DNA of 5,382 nt from Sutterellaceae bacterium (lineage in GTDB: Bacteria > Pseudomonadota > Gammaproteobacteria > Burkholderiales > Burkholderiaceae_F): NCBI GenBank assembly GCA_030531135.1, contig JAUNOJ010000001.1, forward strand, positions 20,246 through 25,627, read 5' to 3'. The first letter of the stretch is position 1. The number at the start of each line of letters is the position of its first letter. Positions 1 through 5,382 of this stretch are shown piece by piece. The position numbers and the translations under genes are program-made. The notes beneath the pieces were generated by a model, which was not told where the DNA came from, ran no database searches, and worked only from the letters and a program-made list of their open reading frames with translations.

Positions 1-561
1 ATTGCCGCCGTGATTTCGTGGACGTGGTTTTCCATTGCCAATGCCGAGTGGCTCTTGAAGTTTCCCAAAATCAGTACCGGCGCCTGGACGGCTCTGCAGG
101 GTGTGACGGTTTTGCCCCTGGTATTGCTTCTTTTTGCCGTGATGGCTTGGCCCATGGGCTTGATGGATCGGACCGTGACGGAATTCGGTCCCGCACCCTG
201 GAAATTTATCGGTGTGGCATTGATGATCGGTTTACTTTGCTCGTGGGTGGCGATGGTTTGCTGGAATCGCATGAGCCAGTTGTTGCCGGCTTCTTTGGGC
301 GGACAAATGATCGTCTTTGAATCGATCTTTGCCGTCATCTATGCGCTCATCTGGCGCGGCGAAATGCCGACCGTTTCCATGACCGTGGGATTCGTGATTT
401 TGATCGGCGGCGTTTTGGGCTCTTTGCGCGTGTTTCAATCGCACGGCAAAACGCGTCAAGCAGGCGACGAAGTCAAGTTCGAGAAAAAACGCGAATTGGT
501 GGCCAAGCTTCGCTCTGCTCCGGGCAAGATTTTGGAGCCGCAGGCCGTTTTCGGAAAGTAA
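1..561 (+). CDS. DMT/EamA-family inner-membrane transporter, C-terminal part (5' end outside the window)
   Basis: The frame is open from base 1, so the gene enters from the left; the GTG at 10 is only an in-frame Val codon and there is no reason to treat it as the start. The 186 visible residues form about four and a half hydrophobic helices (roughly 1-16, 28-50, 67-88, 95-117 and 124-144). Between the last two is the short loop with Gly-Glu at 120-121, which is typical of the second EamA repeat. Members are usually near 300 residues with ten helices, so about the last half is present. The family exports or exchanges small metabolites (amino acids, nucleotide sugars, drugs and others); the substrate cannot be read from this fragment. 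After the last helix comes an unusually long hydrophilic tail (about 145-186) rich in Lys, Arg and Glu. It ends with TAA, tail to tail with tamB, and has no evident functional link to the tam genes. The family call is fairly secure; no gene symbol is justified. Confidence 0.87.
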   Translation: MAAVISWTWFSIANAEWLLKFPKISTGAWTALQGVTVLPLVLLLFAVMAWPMGLMDRTVTEFGPAPWKFIGVALMIGLLCSWVAMVCWNRMSQLLPASLGGQMIVFESIFAVIYALIWRGEMPTVSMTVGFVILIGGVLGSLRVFQSHGKTRQAGDEVKFEKKRELVAKLRSAPGKILEPQAVFGK

Positions 562-588
562 CGCCACAAAGCGCTTTTTTCGACACAC

Positions 589-622
589 TTCGGGCGCACT
601 TGCCATCTGCAAGGCGCCCGAA
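589..622. terminator. Stem-loop between convergent genes, possible bidirectional terminator
   Basis: The 67-base gap between the two stop codons holds a perfect 9-bp inverted repeat, TTCGGGCGC at 589-597 and GCGCCCGAA at 614-622. It continues after one bulged A (598) as a 5-bp inner stem (CTTGC at 599-603, GCAAG at 609-613) around a 5-base loop, CATCT. The position just past both genes suits a shared transcription terminator. The weakness is the tail: on the plus strand the stem is followed only by AAATGTTATT, and on the minus strand by GTGTGTCG, so neither side has a clean U-tract. It may be a weak intrinsic terminator, or a 3'-end stabilising hairpin combined with Rho. The hairpin is seen directly; the terminator role is inferred. 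Confidence 0.55.
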
Positions 623-628
623 ATGTTA

Positions 629-3600
629 TTAAAACTCGAAGTTGTAGAGCACTTCAATGGCTTGGTTCACGCCGGAGCTCGCCTCCACAAAGAGTTTGGG
701 CATCAAGCGGTAGCGCAGCGTCAAGGTGCTTAAAGAGTCGAAAATGCTCATGGCATATTTGACCTGCAAGTCCGGCAGCACATAGCCCGACACCACCACC
801 TGCGAATTGTCGCCCACGCCTTGCGTGGAAACGCCAAGATCGCGAATCATCAAAGCGTCGCCGATACCTGAAATCAATTGCCCTGTTTGCGAGAGCCCGA
901 TCGTCAATAGGGCAGAGGACAACATCGAATTGTCTTCGGCATTGGTTTCGAGTCCCCGTCCGCGCAACAGGTAAGACAGTTGCGAGGCTTGATCCATCGA
1001 GGGGTCGGAAAAGATTTCGGATTGCATGCGGCTCACGTTGCCGTTAACGCGAATGCCCACCGTCACATCGTTTTCCACCGCATCGGGATTGCGCTCGGCA
1101 ACGAGTTCCACCACCGGGTCGGAAACGGGCCCCGCGAAGATAAAGGCGCCTTTCTTGATGATCAAATCCTGTCCGTAGGCCTGAAAGCGCCCGTCGGGGA
1201 TGGTGAGCGTGCCGCGCAAGCCCAACGTTTCGTTGGTTTGCGTGACGGTGACGGTGCCCGTTAATTGCGCCATCAAACCGAAAGCTTCGACACGCACATC
1301 GTCACCCAAAGCAATCGCAAGCGTACTGTCGATTGCCAGGGGTTTGGATGCGGCTTTGACAATCGGATTCATGTCGGCGTCCACAATCACTTCGTCATCC
1401 GACACAGTAACGGCAGACGCCGGAATCGATTCGGCACTCAAACGCGCTCGCGGGATTTCGATTTTGCCCGAAAGCGCGATGCGCTTGTCGTCGACTGCCA
1501 CCGTCACATCGGGCGTGACCGATGCTTTGACATATGGTGCGGAGACGATGCGGAAATCTTTGCCTTTGACGTGCACGAAAGCGGTCGGTGCTTGAATGTC
1601 TTTCCACTCGGCTTTGCCGTCAAAATTTAGCGGCCCTTCGGCACTCACCAATTTTCCGCTAAAGACGGAGTTGTCTCCGGCAAAGGTCAAACGAAAGTCC
1701 GAAGGCTGCATGTCCAAAGGAATCGTGGGGCCGTAAAGTTGCAATGAATGAATGTCGATGTTGCCCGTCACGCGCGGCGCCTCGGGCGTTCCCGTCAATG
1801 TCAGGTCGGTGGTGACAAAACCCAGCGTTTTCGTTAAGGGCGAAAGCGAGGAAATGATCCCCGAGAATTCGTCCAAATCCAGTTTATTGCTTGTCACGCG
1901 CGCCTGCAGTTGGGGGCTACCCGCCGGATCCGTGACTGTCAAAGCGGCTTTTAAGGGATTGTCGGGCGTCACGGCCACCGTTAAGTCGGCCACGGCCTTG
2001 TTTTGTGCCAATGTGGCAGCAACACGCGCCGTCTTTAACGTGACTTCGACGGGCTTATCCGAAACGCGGGCTTTGAGCCCGATGCCGGCCGCATCGATGT
2101 CGGCCGTGACAGAGGCGTGTTCAACATCGGGTTGCGTCCAACGCGCCTTGATGTCGCCTTTGACTTTGCCGGTGAGTCTGACACCGGCCGGCGCATATCT
2201 TTGGGCAAGCGACAAAGGCCAGTCGGCAAAAGCGATGTCGGCCGAGCCCGCTTGTGCAAGCGTGGCCGTGTCGTTGACGCACACGCGCGCATGGGTTTTG
2301 TTTTCTTGCCAGAAGTGTTTGCCCACCGTCAAACTTTGGTTGGCGACATTGACTGTAAAGGCGGGTTTGCCGGAAGCGCTCCATTGCGTCTTGGCCACGC
2401 GCAGATCGCCTCGGGTCAAGGTCGAAGCCCAAACGTTGAAGGCCTCATCGAGTTTTCCTTGCCACGCCAGACGTGCAGAGATATCGGCACCGGTCACATC
2501 TGCGGAGAGCGTGTGTTTTGCCAAAGTGCCGTTGGCGGTGACGGCGGCCTTTTCAATCGTTTGATCGGCCGCCTGAACTCCCGTCACCGACAAGGCGACT
2601 TTGGAGGTTGTTTGTCCCAACGCTTTGATATCGGTCGTAAGGTTGACGCGATCGGCCGAGTAGGTGTCGTAACGGATGCCGTTGCCTTTGAGTACCGCTT
2701 TGACATTGATCGAGTCAAGCGCGCCGTCGGCAGCGATGTCGCCGGTGACCGTCCCGTTGAGCTTGGGATCGAAAAGAGACAACTGCGGCGCATTGAGAGA
2801 ACCCTTTGCCGACAACGTTTCGCCCGAATAGCTCGCGTGTCCTTCGAGGCGGTTTTTGGCCAACTGTGCCTTGAATGTTTTGACGTCAAGCGCCAAAGCG
2901 TCGTTCACCTTCCCTTCTAAATCGACGGACATGGGGTGCCCGGCAAGGAGACCTGCGAGCTTTAAAGCTGAAAAATCGGCTTTGAAGTGCGCGAACGTTG
3001 CATCGGTTTGAACGTTTGCTGCCATGTCCAACGTCGCATTGCCTTTGGCCAAGGGGTGGGAAGAATCGATATTAAGCACCTTTAAAACGACGTTTATGTC
3101 GGCAACCGTCGCTTGCGACAGGGTTGAGAGTGTTAGGCCCGTGTCGGTCAGACGGCCGTTGCCGGTCACGCTCGCTTTCAGTTGCGTTTCCGGCAACAAC
3201 AAAAGCGCATAGTCAAAGGCAAGTTTCTGACCACGGACATCCAGGTGGGTTTTGATTTTCGGATATTGCGGCAAAACGGCTGTCGTCTCCGTTGACACGA
3301 GCCAGTCATTGAAGTTGCCCGTGAGTTTCAGCGTTTGCACGTCAATGTCCGCGTCACCCTTGACGGATTCGCCCAAAAGCGCTTGCGGGACTTTGACGCG
3401 TGCAGAAAGCGTCAAGTCGACGGGCAATGGCGCTTTGGCGATATCGACCGTACCGGTTAGCGTCGCAGAATCGGGCGAGACAATTTCGGCTTTGAGATTG
3501 AGACCGCTCAAAAGCGCACCGTCGACGGCGGCTGTGCCGGCAACCGTACCGAAGTCTTTAAGTGCGATGCCGTCAAATGCAATGTCGGTTGTCAGCGGCC

Positions 3601-4435
3601 ACGCATCGTGCATGGCAATTTGGGCTTTCCCCGAAACCTTGGCAAAGGGCGTGACGACAGAAAGTTTTGTGAGCGTTACTTGGCTATCTTTGGCGGCAAG
3701 ACGCACGGAAAGCGAATCGACTAGACGCTCGTTGTTGACGGAGAGACTTTCCAAAGAAAGTTGTGTGAGTTCGACCTCCAAAGGCAATGTGATGTCGGGT
3801 AACGTCGGCAACAACGGGGCTTCAAAAACAGAAGCGATCGTTTGCGCCAAGGGCTTGGGTTCTTCGGCCGGTGTCGGCGGCAGCGTCAATGCCAAGGTTT
3901 TTAAAGTCGTTTGACCGAGACTGATGCTTGACTGGCGTCCCTTGACGGAGGCTTCAAATGCGTCAAGTTGAACCTGCGTGCCGTCAAAAGCCAAGAAGCT
4001 GTCGCTCATCGCAATCGAAGCAACTTCAAAGCTCACGGGTAAAACCAAGGGGCCGGTGTCGCCCGGAATTTCCGACGCCGGTTCTGTCGGGGTTGACTCG
4101 GTCGCGGAAGTCACTTCAAGGCGCAAACCGTCGGAATTGAAGTGCGCAATCGAAACGAATCGATCCAAGGGCGCAATGTTGGCAACGGAATAGTGCAATG
4201 ATTTTGCAGAAAGTTTGATACCGGCGTCATCAAAGGCCACACCTTCGAATTTCGCGTTAAAAAGCGTGCCTTGCACCTTTTCGATCGTCAACGTCGGCAA
4301 GGCTTTTTCCAATAAACCGACCGTGAGAGACAAACCCCACGGCGTAACGGCCAAAATGACGACTGCCACCAAAAGCGTCGTGAAGCCAGCAAAGAGGGCA
4401 AGCGTTGTTGTCATGAGAGCTTTTAAAACCCGCAT
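629..4435 (-). CDS. tamB: Translocation and assembly module subunit TamB (complete, 1268 aa)
   Basis: TamB is the inner-membrane-anchored, periplasm-spanning half of the TAM complex. It partners TamA in outer-membrane protein (for example autotransporter) assembly, and its superfamily is linked to phospholipid traffic between membranes. The length is close to the ~1259 residues of E. coli TamB. An uncleaved anchor helix lies at about 8-30 after a Lys/Arg-containing start. The long middle is made of alternating short beta strands with Asp/Gly/Asn turns, as expected for the lipid-binding beta-groove fold. The C-terminal DUF490/TamB domain covers roughly 900-1268. Its recognisable blocks are GRFQAYGQDLIIKKG (about 1082-1096), FSDPSMDQASQLSYLLRG (about 1142-1159), STQGVGDNSQVVVSGYVLP (about 1203-1221) and TLTLRYRLMPKLFVEA (about 1237-1252); the protein ends in Phe-Glu-Phe. 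Pro/acidic linkers occur near 109-129 and 186-197. The ATG at 4435 is chosen because it has a good ribosome binding site, precedes the whole anchor, and overlaps the tamA stop; Met8 is a less likely start. The only cysteine is Cys719. Confidence 0.97.
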   Translation of the reverse strand: MRVLKALMTTTLALFAGFTTLLVAVVILAVTPWGLSLTVGLLEKALPTLTIEKVQGTLFNAKFEGVAFDDAGIKLSAKSLHYSVANIAPLDRFVSIAHFNSDGLRLEVTSATESTPTEPASEIPGDTGPLVLPVSFEVASIAMSDSFLAFDGTQVQLDAFEASVKGRQSSISLGQTTLKTLALTLPPTPAEEPKPLAQTIASVFEAPLLPTLPDITLPLEVELTQLSLESLSVNNERLVDSLSVRLAAKDSQVTLTKLSVVTPFAKVSGKAQIAMHDAWPLTTDIAFDGIALKDFGTVAGTAAVDGALLSGLNLKAEIVSPDSATLTGTVDIAKAPLPVDLTLSARVKVPQALLGESVKGDADIDVQTLKLTGNFNDWLVSTETTAVLPQYPKIKTHLDVRGQKLAFDYALLLLPETQLKASVTGNGRLTDTGLTLSTLSQATVADINVVLKVLNIDSSHPLAKGNATLDMAANVQTDATFAHFKADFSALKLAGLLAGHPMSVDLEGKVNDALALDVKTFKAQLAKNRLEGHASYSGETLSAKGSLNAPQLSLFDPKLNGTVTGDIAADGALDSINVKAVLKGNGIRYDTYSADRVNLTTDIKALGQTTSKVALSVTGVQAADQTIEKAAVTANGTLAKHTLSADVTGADISARLAWQGKLDEAFNVWASTLTRGDLRVAKTQWSASGKPAFTVNVANQSLTVGKHFWQENKTHARVCVNDTATLAQAGSADIAFADWPLSLAQRYAPAGVRLTGKVKGDIKARWTQPDVEHASVTADIDAAGIGLKARVSDKPVEVTLKTARVAATLAQNKAVADLTVAVTPDNPLKAALTVTDPAGSPQLQARVTSNKLDLDEFSGIISSLSPLTKTLGFVTTDLTLTGTPEAPRVTGNIDIHSLQLYGPTIPLDMQPSDFRLTFAGDNSVFSGKLVSAEGPLNFDGKAEWKDIQAPTAFVHVKGKDFRIVSAPYVKASVTPDVTVAVDDKRIALSGKIEIPRARLSAESIPASAVTVSDDEVIVDADMNPIVKAASKPLAIDSTLAIALGDDVRVEAFGLMAQLTGTVTVTQTNETLGLRGTLTIPDGRFQAYGQDLIIKKGAFIFAGPVSDPVVELVAERNPDAVENDVTVGIRVNGNVSRMQSEIFSDPSMDQASQLSYLLRGRGLETNAEDNSMLSSALLTIGLSQTGQLISGIGDALMIRDLGVSTQGVGDNSQVVVSGYVLPDLQVKYAMSIFDSLSTLTLRYRLMPKLFVEASSGVNQAIEVLYNFEF

Positions 4436-4437
4436 TA
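4433..4437 (-). other. tamA stop / tamB start overlap (TAATG)
   Basis: Read on the minus strand, bases 4437 to 4433 are TAATG: the TAA that ends tamA and the ATG that begins tamB share a single A. This arrangement usually means that ribosomes finishing the first gene reinitiate on the second, which would keep the two partner subunits in a fixed ratio. The overlap is seen directly; coupling is inferred from the arrangement. Confidence 0.85.
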
Positions 4438-5382
4438 CAAAGCACCTCCCAAGCCGAAATAAAAATGCATGCCGCGATCCAAGTCACTTGCAATGGGCCA
4501 GGCCACGTCGACCTTGACGGGACCGATGGGCGAATTCCAACGCACGCCCACACCGGCACCTTTATTCAAAGAAAATTCGTCGAACTTTTTAACCGAGTCG
4601 CCTGCGTCGACAAAAGCCGCCGCCCACCAGTTGCCCGTGACGTTGTATTGGTATTCGAGGGAGGCCGTGGCCATTTTGCTGCCGCCGGTGAGTTCGCCGC
4701 TCTCGTTTTTAGGCGAAATCGATTTGTAGTCGTAGCCGCGCACACTGTTATCACCACCTGCGAAGAATCGCAAATCGGGCGGCACGCCGTTTAAGTCGTC
4801 GGTTTCAATCCAACCCAAAGAAGCGCGCACAATGAAGCGATGTTTGGCGGCAAAGGTTCTGAGCCACGTTTGAGAGGCTTCCATGCGCACGAAGTCCGAC
4901 TCCGACGCCCAGATGCCGTTGGCCACCGAGACGGCATAGCGTTGCGTGTCGCCCCACTCGGGAGACAAGCCCCCTCTGGCACGCGTACGGGTAAAAGAGA
5001 TGCCCGGATAGATCACAAGTTTATTGTTGTCGACTGCTGCCTGCGTGAAGTTGTCGCTTAAGACATTGAGACTAGCGCTTCGCACCCAGCCCGATTCCAA
5101 CTCTTGGTTGCGAGAGACGCTTGCCGCAAATTGGCTCGATTGCGTGTCGTTTAAGTCCGTGTACTTGTAGCCGCCTTGCACCAACCAATAGTCGCCCAAC
5201 GGATCGTCTTGCGTGGGGATACGATAGCTTAAGTCCAGGACCTGTTCTTTGGCCGAGACGTCGCCCGTGACTTCAAAACTGTGTCCCTTTTCGTTGACCC
5301 AAGGACGCGTCCATTTGATCTTGGCCTTGGGGCCGATATCGGACGAATAGCCCAAGCCCGTTTCCACCAAATTGCGTTTGCG
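4435..5382 (-). CDS. tamA: Translocation and assembly module subunit TamA, C-terminal beta-barrel part (5' end outside the window)
   Basis: TamA is the Omp85/BamA-superfamily outer-membrane barrel that works with TamB. The frame stays open to the right edge, where the first visible residues are Arg-Lys-Arg-Asn; the TTG at 5370 is an internal Leu codon, not a start. The 315 visible residues correspond to about the whole 16-stranded barrel of the roughly 577-residue E. coli protein. The signal peptide and the three POTRA domains lie outside the window. The barrel opens with GLGYSSDIGPKAKIKW and carries the superfamily hallmark of loop 6, RFFAGGDNSVRGYDYKS, with Val-Arg-Gly-Tyr encoded at 4743-4732. 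Other TamA-like blocks are SRTRSRGG-like TRTRARGG (visible residues about 131-138), EYQYNVTGNWWAA (about 243-255) and GVGVRWNSPIGPVKVD (about 276-291). The protein ends in FYFGLGGAL, like TamA proteins that finish in Leu rather than the Phe of most barrels. No frameshift or missing key residue is seen. BamA is ruled out by these TamA-type blocks and by the downstream tamB. Confidence 0.96.
   Translation of the reverse strand, partial: RKRNLVETGLGYSSDIGPKAKIKWTRPWVNEKGHSFEVTGDVSAKEQVLDLSYRIPTQDDPLGDYWLVQGGYKYTDLNDTQSSQFAASVSRNQELESGWVRSASLNVLSDNFTQAAVDNNKLVIYPGISFTRTRARGGLSPEWGDTQRYAVSVANGIWASESDFVRMEASQTWLRTFAAKHRFIVRASLGWIETDDLNGVPPDLRFFAGGDNSVRGYDYKSISPKNESGELTGGSKMATASLEYQYNVTGNWWAAAFVDAGDSVKKFDEFSLNKGAGVGVRWNSPIGPVKVDVAWPIASDLDRGMHFYFGLGGAL
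4443..4450 (-). promoter_or_regulatory. Ribosome binding site of tamB, inside the 3' end of tamA
   Basis: The minus strand reads GGGAGGTG from 4450 to 4443, followed by seven bases and then the tamB ATG at 4435. The GGAGG core is nine bases from the start codon, a normal spacing. It lies within the last codons of tamA (Gly-Gly-Ala-Leu region) and supports the ATG at 4435 over the internal Met8. Confidence 0.75.

Noticed and set aside
10..12. GTG as start of the transporter gene
   Set aside because: The frame is open to the window edge and this point lies inside a hydrophobic helix. A start here would leave a non-standard half transporter.
568..580. AAAGCGCTTTTTT as an intrinsic terminator of the transporter gene
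   Set aside because: The AAAGCGCTTT palindrome has no room for a loop, so it gives only a very short, unstable hairpin.
232..657. Minus-strand open frame across the transporter 3' end and the intergenic hairpin
   Set aside because: It overlaps both conserved genes and has a His/Arg-rich composition typical of an antisense shadow.
2079..2244. Recurring GATGTCGGCCG-like words as a DNA repeat
   Set aside because: They are in-frame Ala-Asp-Ile codon runs (read on the minus strand) from the repetitive beta structure of TamB, not a spaced repeat array.
1752..2564. Long plus-strand open frame (270 codons) opposite tamB
   Set aside because: It is antisense to a clearly conserved gene. Its translation is Ser/Ala/Val-rich with no recognisable motif, and it follows from the third-base preferences of tamB on the other strand.
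2117..2920. Second long plus-strand open frame (267 codons) opposite tamB
   Set aside because: Its Arg/Gly/Asp-rich product has no domain pattern, overlaps the other antisense frame, and lies wholly within tamB.
3252..3914. Plus-strand open frame (220 codons) opposite the tamB 5' half
   Set aside because: Low-complexity Ser/Thr/Val-rich translation with no ribosome binding site or motif; a shadow of tamB codons.

Overview
The window holds three protein genes in two convergent blocks. On the minus strand, filling about 88% of the window, are the 3' part of tamA (window edge to 4435) and a complete tamB (4435 to 629). Together they encode the outer-membrane and inner-membrane-anchored halves of the translocation and assembly module (TAM). 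On the plus strand, entering from the left edge and ending at 561, is the 3' part of a DMT/EamA-family multispanning transporter gene. The two blocks meet tail to tail across a 67-base spacer that carries a strong stem-loop. No RNA gene, mobile element, CRISPR array or phage-like sequence was seen.

The organism is a didermic proteobacterium. TamA and TamB are Gram-negative envelope proteins, and both match my memory of the Escherichia coli proteins over long stretches, especially the TamA barrel and the last ~350 residues of TamB. This points to Gammaproteobacteria or a betaproteobacterial group with similar TAM proteins, such as Sutterellaceae-like Burkholderiales. I cannot place it more finely without a search. 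Base composition and codon style look uniform across the window, with no sign of recent transfer.

The two tam genes are read as one transcription unit in the order tamA then tamB. The TAA stop of tamA and the ATG start of tamB share one base (TAATG), and the tamB ribosome binding site lies inside the last codons of tamA, so translation is probably coupled. TamA places a 16-stranded barrel in the outer membrane. TamB spans the periplasm from an N-terminal inner-membrane anchor to a C-terminal domain that docks on TamA. The pair is implicated in outer-membrane protein insertion and, for the TamB/AsmA-like superfamily, in phospholipid transport between the membranes. The promoter of the unit lies beyond the right edge.

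I did not find a previously undescribed system. The points worth a second look are modest: an apparent loss of one of a pair of TamB cysteines, two Pro/acidic linkers near the TamB N terminus, a long charged tail on the transporter, and the convergent stem-loop.
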